Part shown: positions 39,008-47,725 of the stretch, one piece after another
Position numbering within the stretch: the first letter of the stretch is position 1
How the letters are laid out: each line of letters starts with the position of its first letter
Assembly (NCBI GenBank): GCA_947632515.1
Contig: CANRPO010000001.1
Location: forward strand, 1 to 64,000
DNA length: 64,000 bases
Direction: 5' to 3'
Source of the DNA: an uncultured Lachnospiraceae bacterium
Lineage (GTDB): Bacteria > Bacillota > Clostridia > Lachnospirales > Lachnospiraceae
Position numbers and translations under genes: made by a program
The notes under the pieces: generated by a model
The model's input: only the letters and a program-made list of their open reading frames with translations
What the model was told of the DNA's origin: nothing
Databases searched by the model: none

Positions 39008-39904
39008 ATGGCGGCGAAAGTGAAGAGAGGTTTAGGCAAAGGGTTAGATGCGATGATCCCCATTCCGGACAGTCCGGCGGCCGGGAAGACAGCGCCATCG
39101 GACAGATCCACGGAGAAAGCGGCGGAGACAATCGTCAGAATCACGCAGGTGGAGCCGAACAGGGAGCAGCCCCGTAAGAATTTTGACGAGGATGCGCTTC
39201 AAGAGTTGGCGGATTCCATTAAACAGTTCGGACTGTTACAGCCGATCCTTGTTCAAGACAGAAAAACATACTATGAGATCATAGCGGGTGAGCGCCGTTG
39301 GCGTGCCGCCAAGATGGCGGGCTTGAAAGAAGTGCCCGTTATCATTCGGGACTATACCGAGCAGGAGATCGTAGAGATTTCCCTGATTGAAAATATTCAG
39401 AGAGAGGACTTGAACCCGATTGAGGAGGCTCAGGCGTACAAACGGCTCCTGACAGAGTTCAATCTAAAGCAGGACGAAGTTGCGGAGAGAGTGTCCAAGA
39501 GCAGGACCGCTGTCACAAACTCTATGAGACTTCTGAAACTGTGCGATGAAGTACAGCAGATGATCATAGACGACATGCTCTCCACAGGCCACGCGAGAGC
39601 GCTGATCTCCATTGAGGACCCGGAGCAGCAGTACATGATCGCGCAGAAAATTTTTGACGAGAAACTGAGCGTGCGCGATGTTGAGAAACTGGTGAAGAAT
39701 CTGAACAAGCCGGAGAAACCGAAGAAAGCCGCGGAGGGCGATAGCAGCCTCGATGTGATCTATCAGGACGTGGCGGAGAAATTAAAACAGTCTCTCGGCA
39801 CGAAGGTGGAGATTTCTTCCAAGGGCGACGGCTCCGGCAAGATTGAAATTGAGTTTTACAACCATGACGACTTAGACAGAATCATAGAGATGTTGTCCAG
39901 ATAG
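39008..39904 (+). CDS. parB: Chromosome partitioning protein ParB (Spo0J)
   Basis: A 298-residue ParB clamp. The N-terminal CTPase/ParB domain includes the spreading motif AGERRWRAAKMAG (about 96-108) and SLIENIQREDLNPIEEA. The helix-turn-helix (KQDEVAERVSKSRTAVTNSMRLL) reads parS. A C-terminal dimerisation domain follows a linker. It is coupled to parA by a 3-base gap. Confidence 0.97.
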   Translation: MAAKVKRGLGKGLDAMIPIPDSPAAGKTAPSDRSTEKAAETIVRITQVEPNREQPRKNFDEDALQELADSIKQFGLLQPILVQDRKTYYEIIAGERRWRAAKMAGLKEVPVIIRDYTEQEIVEISLIENIQREDLNPIEEAQAYKRLLTEFNLKQDEVAERVSKSRTAVTNSMRLLKLCDEVQQMIIDDMLSTGHARALISIEDPEQQYMIAQKIFDEKLSVRDVEKLVKNLNKPEKPKKAAEGDSSLDVIYQDVAEKLKQSLGTKVEISSKGDGSGKIEIEFYNHDDLDRIIEMLSR

Positions 39905-39949
39905 AGGAAATGCCGCATGGCGGCAGCAGTACAGAAAGGTACGATACTG

Positions 39950-40480
39950 ATGAATTACAATTTACTGGAAGAGACGGGGATCGGCAGTTTTGATCTGACT
40001 TATCTTTTCATTGCGGCATATGCTTTGCTCCTGATCCTACTCGTCATAACCATTGTTCAGACAGTCAGGCTCTGTAAGTTATCGAAGAGATATAAGAAAT
40101 TTATGGCGGGCAAGAACGCCAAAAGTCTGGAGAAGGATATAGAGGCTATTTTTGAGGATAATAAGTTTATCAAGGCGTCCACGGAGAAAAACCGCAAGGA
40201 TATTCAGTCGCTTTACAGAAAATTTGAGGGCGCTTTTCAGAAGGTCGGTATCGTAAAGTACGACGCTTTTCAGCAAATGGGCGGGCAGCTCAGTTTTTCC
40301 CTTGCCCTTCTGGACGAGAATCACAACGGGTTTATTCTGAATTGCGTCCACAGCACTGAGGGCTGCTATTCCTACACGAAGGAAATCAGGAACGGTATGT
40401 GCGACATATCGTTGGGCGATGAGGAGAAAAAGGCGCTGGATATTGCGATGGGCACCACTGATGTTACTTTAGAGAAATAG
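39950..40480 (+). CDS. DUF4446 family membrane protein
   Basis: A 176-residue protein with one N-terminal TM helix (LFIAAYALLLILLVITIVQ) and a cytoplasmic remainder. The conserved FQKVGIVKYDAFQQMGGQLSF and LALLDENHNGFIL are the core of DUF4446, a family often found beside parB in Clostridia. Function unknown. The start at 39950 has AGAAAGG upstream; an in-frame ATG at 39917 with AGAGGA is also possible and would add 11 residues. It follows parB closely and is probably in the same transcript. Confidence 0.85.
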   Translation: MNYNLLEETGIGSFDLTYLFIAAYALLLILLVITIVQTVRLCKLSKRYKKFMAGKNAKSLEKDIEAIFEDNKFIKASTEKNRKDIQSLYRKFEGAFQKVGIVKYDAFQQMGGQLSFSLALLDENHNGFILNCVHSTEGCYSYTKEIRNGMCDISLGDEEKKALDIAMGTTDVTLEK

Positions 40481-40498
40481 AAGATAACAGGTAACAAC

Positions 40499-41545
40499 AT
40501 GAAGAGATGTAGGGTTGATAAATTAACGGGAACAGAAATTTTGGCAAAGGATGTTTTTACACCGGAATACCAGATATTATTGACTGTGGGAATGCCTCTC
40601 AAGCAGGAGTATATAGAAAAGCTCCGCGAGCTGAACATCAAAGAGGTATACATTCAGGATGACGGGGTGCACACGAAGACCGTTGCGATCCTCAAGGAGG
40701 AGGTAGAGGCGTCTCTCAAATATAAGGTCAAGAACATTCTGGAAAAGCATACCTATAGTCACAACGATAAGCTCGCGGAGCTCAGCTCCACGGCGGACAA
40801 CATCATTATGCAGATTCTCGAAGAGGAGAAAGTGGTAGAGCAGATTTATGACATCAAGGGCAGGAGTTCCGATATTTATGAGCACTCCATCAGCATATGC
40901 AGTCTGGCAACCATCGTCGCGCTCAAATTGGGTCTTTCGCAGCAGAAAGTACATGACATAGGCGTCAGTTGTTTGCTCCACGATTTGGGACTCCGCTATC
41001 TTACCATCGACTATGCGGATAGGGACATCGAGGATCTGTCGGAGATGGAGTACGCGGAGTACAAGAAACATCCGATTTATGGATATACGGCGCTGCGCGG
41101 TGAAAATTGGATTTCCAATGAGAGCAAAAATATGATATTATATCATCATGAATGTATAGACGGCTCGGGTTATCCGCTTAAAGCCACGGATATTTCAGAG
41201 GAATGCCGCATTATTCAGATTTGCGAGGCTTTTGACGAGATGATCTGCGGTATTGGCTGCAAACGTGTCAAGGTATGCGAGGCGATAGAGTATTTAAGAA
41301 AAAACAGGGATATTAAGTTTGACGGTAAGATTGTCGATACTTTCTTAGAATTTACCGCTGTGTACCCTGCGGGAACCACCGTGCGGACTAACGAGAAGGA
41401 GACGGGGATCGTTCTCTACCAGAATAAGGATTTCCCTGACAGGCCGGTTTTGCGTATTATAAAAGATAGGGACGGCAGGAATGTGGATGTTCTGAAGGAT
41501 CTGGGAGAGACCGATAACGTGTATATCGAAGACGTTATCGATTAA
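40499..41545 (+). CDS. HD-GYP domain protein, probable cyclic di-GMP phosphodiesterase
   Basis: A 348-residue soluble protein. The HD motif is at 161-162 (LLHDLG) and the GYP motif is complete at 216-226 (HHECIDGSGYP), so hydrolysis of cyclic di-GMP or a related dinucleotide is plausible. An N-terminal domain of about 110 residues resembles the DUF3391-like regulatory part often preceding HD-GYP. It lies 18 bases after the DUF4446 gene and ends the parAB transcript, followed by repeat elements. Confidence 0.88.
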   Translation: MKRCRVDKLTGTEILAKDVFTPEYQILLTVGMPLKQEYIEKLRELNIKEVYIQDDGVHTKTVAILKEEVEASLKYKVKNILEKHTYSHNDKLAELSSTADNIIMQILEEEKVVEQIYDIKGRSSDIYEHSISICSLATIVALKLGLSQQKVHDIGVSCLLHDLGLRYLTIDYADRDIEDLSEMEYAEYKKHPIYGYTALRGENWISNESKNMILYHHECIDGSGYPLKATDISEECRIIQICEAFDEMICGIGCKRVKVCEAIEYLRKNRDIKFDGKIVDTFLEFTAVYPAGTTVRTNEKETGIVLYQNKDFPDRPVLRIIKDRDGRNVDVLKDLGETDNVYIEDVID

Positions 41546-41583
41546 GGCGGTTTCTTACGTCCGCTTGGCTCGCTGCTTACGGA

Positions 41584-41605
41584 AATCAAAGACCCCGCAG
41601 CAAGC
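41584..41605. repeat. 22-base repeat within a hairpin, complement of 36091-36112
   Basis: This exact inverted copy of 36091-36112 overlaps the first of two hairpins: ACCCCGCAGC-AA-GCTGACGGGGT, and then CGCAGC-AA-GCTGCG at about 41628-41641. Both cores match the stem at 3103-3131. The repeats lie between the HD-GYP stop and serS. Confidence 0.7.
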
Positions 41606-41651
41606 TGACGGGGTATCAAACTTGCAACGCAGCAAGCTGCGGGGTATTTGA

Positions 41652-41710
41652 CCCTCGCGGCATTCGCCAAATGCTCGTGCAAGCACGGCACTTGGCTCAT
41701 TGCTCGCGGG
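41652..41710. repeat. Long imperfect palindrome just upstream of serS
   Basis: The 59 bases fold on themselves around CGTGC-AA-GCACG at the centre, with GCCAA/TTGGC and CCC/GGG pairs outward. The element ends 18 bases before the serS ATG and leaves its ribosome-binding site free. With the preceding 22-base repeat it forms a 130-base structured block. No T-box motifs are present. Confidence 0.6.
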
Positions 41711-41728
41711 AATAAATGGAGGCACAAC

Positions 41729-43006
41729 ATGATAGACATTAAATTTTTAAGAGAGAATCCTGATATTGTCAGGGAAAATATCAGGAAAAAATTTCAGGAC
41801 AGCAAACTGCCCTTGGTGGACGAAGTCATTGAGCTGGATGCGGAAGTCAGAAAAGCGCAGCAGGAGGCAGACGAGATCCGCGCGAACAGAAATAAGATCT
41901 CCAAGGAGATCGGCGCGCTGATGGGACAGGGCAGGAAAGAGGAGGCCGAGGCGAAGAAGGCGGAGGTGGCCGCAAACGCATCTCGTCTTGCTCAGCTGGA
42001 GGAAAAGGAAAACGAACTTCGGGAGAAGATCAAAAAGGACATGATGACGATCCCGAATATAATAGACCCGTCCGTGCCGATCGGCAAAGACGACTCCGAG
42101 AATGTTGAGATCCGGAGGTACGGCGAGCCGGTTGTCCCGGATTTTGAGATCCCGTATCACACGGAGATCATGGAGAGATTTCATGGGATCGATATGGACG
42201 CCGCAGGCCGCGTAGCGGGCAACGGTTTCTATTATCTGATGGGCGATATCGCAAGGCTGCATTCCGCTGTGCTTGCCTACGCGCGCGATTTTATGATAGG
42301 GCGCGGCTTTACCTACTGCGTGCCGCCCTTTATGATCCGCAGCGCGGTTGTTGACGGCGTTATGAGTTTTGCGGAAATGGACGCCATGATGTATAAGATC
42401 GAGGGCGAAGATCTGTACCTGATCGGAACCTCCGAACATTCCATGATCGGTAAATTTATTGACACCATTACTCCCGAGGAGGAGCTGCCCTATACTTTGA
42501 CGAGCTACTCCCCGTGTTTCCGCAAGGAGAAGGGCGCCCATGGCATAGAGGAGAGAGGGGTGTACCGCATCCACCAGTTTGAGAAACAGGAGATGATCGT
42601 TGTATGTAAGCCCGAAGAATCTCCTGTATGGTTTGACAAATTGTGGCAAAATACGGTAGACTTATTCCGTACCATGGATATTCCGGTCAGAACGATAGAA
42701 TGTTGTTCCGGAGATCTTGCGGATCTGAAAGTAAAGTCGTATGATGTAGAGGCATGGTCCCCCAGACAGAAGAAATATTTTGAGGTGGGGAGCTGTTCTA
42801 ATTTGGGCGACGCGCAGGCGAGAAGGCTGCGCATCCGCATCAACGGCAAGGACGGCAAATATTTCGCCCACACGCTGAACAATACGGTGGTCGCGCCGCC
42901 GAGAATGCTGATCGCATTTTTGGAAAATAACTTACAGGCTGACGGTTCTGTCCGTATACCGGAGGCGCTTCGTCCCTATATGGGCGGTATGACGGAAATC
43001 CGATAG
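41729..43006 (+). CDS. serS: Seryl-tRNA synthetase
   Basis: A 425-residue class II synthetase that charges tRNA-Ser. An N-terminal coiled-coil arm (about 28-105, rich in A, E, K) is followed by the catalytic core: motif 2 SPCFRKEKGAHGIEERGVYR and motif 3 NNTVVAPPRMLIAFLEN. The start at 41729 has TGGAGG upstream; the frame extends back through the repeat block but without a ribosome site. Unlike many Firmicute serS genes, no T-box leader was found. Confidence 0.96.
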   Translation: MIDIKFLRENPDIVRENIRKKFQDSKLPLVDEVIELDAEVRKAQQEADEIRANRNKISKEIGALMGQGRKEEAEAKKAEVAANASRLAQLEEKENELREKIKKDMMTIPNIIDPSVPIGKDDSENVEIRRYGEPVVPDFEIPYHTEIMERFHGIDMDAAGRVAGNGFYYLMGDIARLHSAVLAYARDFMIGRGFTYCVPPFMIRSAVVDGVMSFAEMDAMMYKIEGEDLYLIGTSEHSMIGKFIDTITPEEELPYTLTSYSPCFRKEKGAHGIEERGVYRIHQFEKQEMIVVCKPEESPVWFDKLWQNTVDLFRTMDIPVRTIECCSGDLADLKVKSYDVEAWSPRQKKYFEVGSCSNLGDAQARRLRIRINGKDGKYFAHTLNNTVVAPPRMLIAFLENNLQADGSVRIPEALRPYMGGMTEIR

Positions 43007-43041
43007 CCTGACTGAGAGATTGTGAGAAGGAGGTGGAATTT

Positions 43042-43929
43042 TTGCATAAATTTATGCGAGCCATTGGTTTTAGCAACCTGACCGATCGACGGGAACAGCA
43101 AAGGCTGATCACGGACGTTATCCTGAATGCCACGCATCGTTCTTATACGTCAAACGGCGACGAAACCATACTTGCAGAATTTTGTGAAGATTTTGCCGAA
43201 GGTATGGGAATCGCTGTCTGCGGCGAGTTCGATGAGAACGACAGATTCACATACGATTACTATTATCCCTACTTGCGGGGGACGGGCATCAGTTCCTGCG
43301 AGGATGTGTCCGTGGAGCGGCATGCCGACAAGGAATCCTACGCGGGGGTCTGCGACGATATTAAGGTGGGCGTCAGCCTGATCTTTTACTTACAGAATAT
43401 GGTGCCCTATGTTAAAGCACAGTATGAAAATCTGCTGCCGATCCGAGGGACGACTCTCACGCTGTCGGGATTATCGTTGAAAGGTAATATCATTCTTCCG
43501 ATCAGCAAAAATGAGAAACAGCGGAAGAAAGTACAGCGCGCCTCCATGAATCGAAATCAGCTGATCGACGCCGCCAGAAGGGGCGACGAGGATGCGATTG
43601 AGAGTCTGACGCTGGAGGATATGGATACTTACACCGCCATCTCCAAGAAGATCCTGACGGAAGATGTGTTCAGTCTTGTAGATACTTACTTTATGCCTTA
43701 CGGTGTGGAGTGCGATCAGTACTCTGTCATGGGAGAGATCGTGGACATCGCGCTGCGGATGAACAGGCTTACGGGAGAGGAGATCTATGTGATGCGCCTG
43801 AGCTGTAATGACCTATTGTTCGACGTGTGCATCAACAGACAGGATCTGTACGGGGAACCCCAGGTGGGAAGAAGATTCAAAGGTATCGTATGGATGCAGG
43901 GATATATCAATTACCCGGCGTCCTTATAG
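43042..43929 (+). CDS. DUF3881 family protein
   Basis: A 295-residue soluble protein of the clostridial DUF3881 family, starting HKFMRAIGFSNL and including FTYDYYYPYLRGTGISS and KNEKQRKKVQRASMN. Function unknown. TTG at 43042 is preferred: AAGGAGG lies 8 bases upstream, whereas the in-frame GTG at 43033 is embedded in that site. It lies 35 bases after serS and ends 6 bases before a tRNA gene. Confidence 0.85.
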   Translation: MHKFMRAIGFSNLTDRREQQRLITDVILNATHRSYTSNGDETILAEFCEDFAEGMGIAVCGEFDENDRFTYDYYYPYLRGTGISSCEDVSVERHADKESYAGVCDDIKVGVSLIFYLQNMVPYVKAQYENLLPIRGTTLTLSGLSLKGNIILPISKNEKQRKKVQRASMNRNQLIDAARRGDEDAIESLTLEDMDTYTAISKKILTEDVFSLVDTYFMPYGVECDQYSVMGEIVDIALRMNRLTGEEIYVMRLSCNDLLFDVCINRQDLYGEPQVGRRFKGIVWMQGYINYPASL

Positions 43930-43935
43930 ATAAAT

Positions 43936-44009
43936 GTCTCTGTAGCTCAGTAGGATAGAGCGTTCGCCTCCTAAGCGAAAGGCCGCTGGTTCGAATCCAG
44001 TCAGGGACG
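43936..44009 (+). tRNA. tRNA-Arg (anticodon CCT)
   Basis: A 74-base cloverleaf. Acceptor GTCTCTG pairs with CAGGGAC (one G-T), the D-loop is AGCTCAGTAGGATAGAGC, the anticodon stem TTCGC/GCGAA encloses CTCCTAA with anticodon CCT (reads AGG), and the T arm contains GGTTCGAATCC. CCA is not encoded. Confidence 0.95.
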
Positions 44010-44013
44010 TAGG

Positions 44014-44053
44014 AAAGGCTGTAAATACAAGGATTCTTGGATTTACAGCCTTT
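44014..44053 (+). terminator. Hairpin downstream of tRNA-Arg
   Basis: A perfect 13-base stem, AAAGGCTGTAAAT (44014-44026) with ATTTACAGCCTTT (44041-44053), directly follows the tRNA. The T-run is short, but the position suits tRNA transcript termination. Confidence 0.65.
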
Positions 44054-44070
44054 GTAATAAGGAATAAATT

Positions 44071-45072
44071 ATGGATTATATTATAATGGATCTGGAGTGG
44101 AACCAGAGCAGTACCGGGCAGGAAGAGGTTTCTAAGGAGCTTCCTTTCGAGATCATCGAGATCGGCGCCATCAAATTAAATAGCGAGAGAAAAATGATCG
44201 ATGAGTTCAGCGAGCTTGTGAAACCTACAGTGTATCATTCTATGCACCATGTGACCAGAAAACTGATTCATCTGCAGATGGAACAGTTAGAGAAAGGGCG
44301 TCCCTTTACGGAAGTCATGGAGCAGTTTCGCGCGTGGTGCGGCGAGGATTATATTTTCTGTACCTGGGGACCGCTGGATCTGACGGAGCTTCAGAGGAAT
44401 ATCCGGTATTATCATCTGGAACCGCTTGGAGACGGCCCGATCAGATTTCTCGATGTGCAGAAATTGTTCAGCATAGCCTACGAAGACAGAAAATCGAGAA
44501 GGGCGCTGGAATATGCCATCGACTATCTTGAGATCGAGAAAGATATTCCCTTTCATCGGGCGTTCAGCGACGCCTATTACGCTGCCAAGGTGCTGGCGCG
44601 TATGGACGGGAAGGTGCTGGCGAACTACTCTTTCGATGTGTTCCATCTCCCAAAGGACAAAAAATCAGAGATCTATGTAACATTTGACACTTATGCAAAG
44701 TATATTTCCCGTCCGTTTGCGGACAAGACGGAGGCGCTTGCGGACAAGACTGTCATGTCCACCAGATGTTATCTGTGCGGCAGGAAACTTCGCAGAAAGA
44801 TCAACTGGTTTTCCCCTAACGGCAAACACTACTACAGCGTGTCCTACTGTGATAAGCACGGGCATATGAAGGCAAAGATCCGCATCCGCAAAGCGGAAGA
44901 CGGATCTGCCTATATTGTCAAAACGGAAAAATTTATCACGGAGGCGGAGATCGAGACGATCCGCGATAAGCAGAACAAAACGAGAAAGCAGCGAAAAAAC
45001 AAGAGGGCCGCTAAAAGTCGAAATCATCAAACTCAGCGCGCATCCGTTCCCGCCGGCGCTGTTTCCTCTTGA
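44071..45072 (+). CDS. DEDDh 3'-5' exonuclease family protein (KapD-like)
   Basis: A 333-residue protein with an RNase T/DnaQ-type exonuclease fold in residues 1-205: motif I MDLEWNQ (Asp7, Glu9), motif II within the CTWGPLDLTELQRN region, and motif III HRAFSDAYYAAKVLA. A C-terminal segment holds a zinc-knuckle-like CYLCGRK...YCDKHGH and a very basic tail, pointing to nucleic acid binding. Relatives include KapD and eukaryotic ERI-1-type RNA exonucleases. The last 62 bases overlap the 3' end of the carboxypeptidase gene on the other strand. Confidence 0.85.
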   Translation: MDYIIMDLEWNQSSTGQEEVSKELPFEIIEIGAIKLNSERKMIDEFSELVKPTVYHSMHHVTRKLIHLQMEQLEKGRPFTEVMEQFRAWCGEDYIFCTWGPLDLTELQRNIRYYHLEPLGDGPIRFLDVQKLFSIAYEDRKSRRALEYAIDYLEIEKDIPFHRAFSDAYYAAKVLARMDGKVLANYSFDVFHLPKDKKSEIYVTFDTYAKYISRPFADKTEALADKTVMSTRCYLCGRKLRRKINWFSPNGKHYYSVSYCDKHGHMKAKIRIRKAEDGSAYIVKTEKFITEAEIETIRDKQNKTRKQRKNKRAAKSRNHQTQRASVPAGAVSS

Positions 45073-46477
45073 TATGATTCCTCCTGCGCCGTACATTCGC
45101 ACGATTCATAAGCAGCGCGCGGATCACGAATAGGAAGATCGCTGCGGCTGCGAACACAAGTATGCCGATCAGCACTTTTTTCACATTGACAAAGATCGTC
45201 GTGGAGGGAGACGGCTCCGGCTCGGTCCTCTCCACGCTCACGTCAGTCGTGTCCATATCCGTGTCAAATTCATATGCGGCGGTCGTATCCGTCGCCACAT
45301 CCAAGTAGGCGCTCCCCACGTAAGTATCGTGATAACTGTAATTGATCCTTGCGATACTGTTTTCATCAGATACGCTGTAATCGATCTCCGATTCCAGATC
45401 ATCGAAGGAGATCGTATTTGGAAGGATGGCGTAACTGTCAGGATCGATAGACAGGATCGGTTTGGAGCTGCCAAAAATATCATTGCCGGTCTGCAGAAAG
45501 CCTGACGGCTCTATCTGATATTTGTCCTCATTCTCAGAGATGTTCATAACCTGGAAATTGTTGAAACCATAGTCGAACAGCTCCACGGTATCCGTAAACT
45601 GCGCCGGGGATTCCTCCTTGAAGATCACGCAGACCAGTTTCATGCCGTTTCTCTCGGCGCAGGTGACGAGCGTTTCCCTCGCCAGATTGGTGTAGCCTGT
45701 TTTGCCTCCCACTATGCCCTCGTAGGGGATCTCGCCGTTGATCAGCTTATGCTTGTTATTCGTATAGAAATCGTCCGGCTGCGTGGCGGTAGGCTCGAAG
45801 TGATAGCGTGGCGTGTTGCCGATCTTGCAGAGCATCTCATTCTCAAAAAAGGCGCAGGATATTAACGCCAAATCATAGGCCGTAGTGTAGTGGTCATCGT
45901 CGGGCAGTCCGTTTGTGTTCACGAAGTGACTGCCTGTGCAGCCGAGTTCTGTGGCGCGCTCATTCATAAGCGCCACAAAATCGTCGATCGATCCCGCCAC
46001 ATACTCGCCCACCGCGTTGGCCACTTCGTTGGCGGAGCCGACCAATATGCCGTAGAGACACTGCTCCAGCGTCAGCGCCTCGCCCACATCCATTCCCATG
46101 TTGGAGGAGCCCGGCTGCACACTGAAAACCGCGTCGTGGGAGAAGGTTACCATGTCGTCCAGATTGCCGCGCTCCATGGCGATCAGAGAGGTGAGCAGCT
46201 TGGTCGTGCTGGCGGGATAGCATTTTTCATGAATGTTCTTGGCGTACAGGATCACGCCTGTGTCGGCGTCCATCAGGATAGCCGATTCCGCGCCGATAGC
46301 GGGGCCCGCCGGCCAATTCTCGATCTCGTTCGTCTGAACGGGCAGGGATTTGCGCGCCTCGGCCTCCGCCTGCAGGTCCGCCATCGTAGCGTGCGCGGTG
46401 AGAGCAGGCGTTAGAAGACAGATAAGGCTGAGCAGAAAACAGGCGAGCGCCGTTCTTTTCCCTTTTAAATATGACAT
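45011..46477 (-). CDS. D-alanyl-D-alanine carboxypeptidase (DacF-like)
   Basis: A 488-residue penicillin-binding protein trimming the terminal D-Ala from peptidoglycan stems. It has a signal peptide (1-30, ending TAHA), SxxK at Ser90-Lys93 (PASTTKL), SAN at 148-150 and KTG at 259-261 (GGKTGYTN). A C-terminal membrane segment (about 440-462) and a strikingly Arg/Lys-rich cytoplasmic tail follow. The ATG at 46477 has AGAAAGG upstream; the frame extends further without a better start. It is convergent and overlapping with the exonuclease gene. Upstream 46478-46705 shows no recognisable gene or site. Confidence 0.93.
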   Translation of the reverse strand: MSYLKGKRTALACFLLSLICLLTPALTAHATMADLQAEAEARKSLPVQTNEIENWPAGPAIGAESAILMDADTGVILYAKNIHEKCYPASTTKLLTSLIAMERGNLDDMVTFSHDAVFSVQPGSSNMGMDVGEALTLEQCLYGILVGSANEVANAVGEYVAGSIDDFVALMNERATELGCTGSHFVNTNGLPDDDHYTTAYDLALISCAFFENEMLCKIGNTPRYHFEPTATQPDDFYTNNKHKLINGEIPYEGIVGGKTGYTNLARETLVTCAERNGMKLVCVIFKEESPAQFTDTVELFDYGFNNFQVMNISENEDKYQIEPSGFLQTGNDIFGSSKPILSIDPDSYAILPNTISFDDLESEIDYSVSDENSIARINYSYHDTYVGSAYLDVATDTTAAYEFDTDMDTTDVSVERTEPEPSPSTTIFVNVKKVLIGILVFAAAAIFLFVIRALLMNRANVRRRRNHIKRKQRRRERMRAEFDDFDF

Positions 46478-46705
46478 ATCGTTGAACCTTTCTATGATAA
46501 TAGAGAAGTATATGCTGTAAGAACGTATCTTATGACAATACCTTGACAGCGTCGTTGTCTGTGACATATCTACCATCATACACTATTTTGCACAAAAACT
46601 GTAGTGTTTTCATAAAAAATACACAATCCCGAGCGAAACAAGCTATTCATGAATTGAAAAAAGTGGTAAACTGAATATAAATATCGTGAAAGAAGGCGTG
46701 TCGGG

Positions 46706-47344
46706 GTGAGACTGCGAAATATCAGCGGTTCGAGAGAGATGATCGCCGCGAGCGATTATGTGATCCAAGACCCGCAGGAGCATAGAGGAAGCTGGAATGA
46801 AGTTTTCGGCAACGACAATCCCATCCGAATCGAGATCGGAATGGGTAAGGGCAGATTCCTGATGGAATTGGCGAAAAGAGATCCCAGGATCAACTATGTG
46901 GGAGTGGAGAAATATTCCAGCGTGCTGCTGCGCGGTATTCAGAAGATGGAGGCGGAGCCTGTGCAGAATCTGTATTTTATCCGCATGGACGCGGAGGAGA
47001 TCACGTCGGTGTTCGGGCCGGAGGAAGTGGACAGGATCTATCTGAATTTTTCCGATCCGTGGCCCAAGGACAGACACGCGAAACGAAGACTGCCTTCCCG
47101 TGAATTTTTGCGCCGTTATGATGAGATACTAAAAAGGGACGGCGTGATAGAGTTTAAGACGGACAACCGCGATCTGTTCCGGTTTGCCCTGGACGAGCTG
47201 GAACCCGCCGGCTGGCGTCTGGACCGGATGACGGAGGATCTGCATCACGACGAGGAGATGATGCGGGACAATGTGATGACGGAGTATGAAGAAAGGTTTT
47301 CCTCCATAGGAAACCCGATATACAAATACATTATTTCCAGATAA
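46706..47344 (+). CDS. trmB: tRNA (guanine(46)-N7)-methyltransferase
   Basis: A 212-residue class I methyltransferase that forms m7G46 in tRNA. It carries the family signature IEIGMGKGRFLMELAKRDP for AdoMet binding, and NFSDPWPKDRHAKRRL for catalysis. Translation starts at GTG (46706) with AGAAGG upstream. It is followed 14 bases later by a thioredoxin gene. Confidence 0.95.
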   Translation: MRLRNISGSREMIAASDYVIQDPQEHRGSWNEVFGNDNPIRIEIGMGKGRFLMELAKRDPRINYVGVEKYSSVLLRGIQKMEAEPVQNLYFIRMDAEEITSVFGPEEVDRIYLNFSDPWPKDRHAKRRLPSREFLRRYDEILKRDGVIEFKTDNRDLFRFALDELEPAGWRLDRMTEDLHHDEEMMRDNVMTEYEERFSSIGNPIYKYIISR

Positions 47345-47358
47345 GAAAGGAGACAGAG

Positions 47359-47676
47359 ATGGAATACAAATTTACGACGGAAAATTTTGACAGGGAAGTG
47401 TTGGAGTCGGACATCCCGGTGTTAGTCGATTTCTATGCGGACTGGTGCGGGCCATGTAAGATGATGGCGCCTGTGGTGGAACAGCTCGCCGGGGAGTACG
47501 ACGGCAGGGTGAAGATCGGAAAGTGCAATATCGACGAGGAGGAGGCCATCAGAGCCAAATACGGCGTCATGTCCATTCCGACCATGAAGATCTTTGTCGG
47601 GGGCGAGGAGAAGGTCTCTCTGGTGGGAGCTACGTCCAAGGACGCGCTGGAGGAGAAGATCAAAGAGGTTTTATAA
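47359..47676 (+). CDS. trxA: Thioredoxin
   Basis: A 105-residue thioredoxin with the redox motif WCGPC (about 29-33) in DFYADWCGPCKMMAPV and the cis-Pro in MSIPTMKIF. It reduces protein disulfides in the cytoplasm using thioredoxin reductase. It has an AAGGAG ribosome site, is coupled to trmB, and is followed by a terminator. Confidence 0.96.
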   Translation: MEYKFTTENFDREVLESDIPVLVDFYADWCGPCKMMAPVVEQLAGEYDGRVKIGKCNIDEEEAIRAKYGVMSIPTMKIFVGGEEKVSLVGATSKDALEEKIKEVL

Positions 47677-47696
47677 GAGTCCGCGGAGCGCGGAGT

Positions 47697-47725
47697 AAAA
47701 GTCAGGCGGCAGCGCCTGACTTTTT
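47697..47725. terminator. Shared terminator of trxA and the antiporter gene
   Basis: AAAAGTCAGGCG and CGCCTGACTTTTT form a strong stem with a 4-base loop, T-rich on both strands. It lies 20 bases past the trxA stop and overlaps the last codons of the convergent antiporter gene. Confidence 0.85.

Noticed and set aside
41546..41728. T-box riboswitch before serS
   Set aside because: No T-box sequence, specifier loop pattern or antiterminator motif was visible; the structure is explained by repeats.
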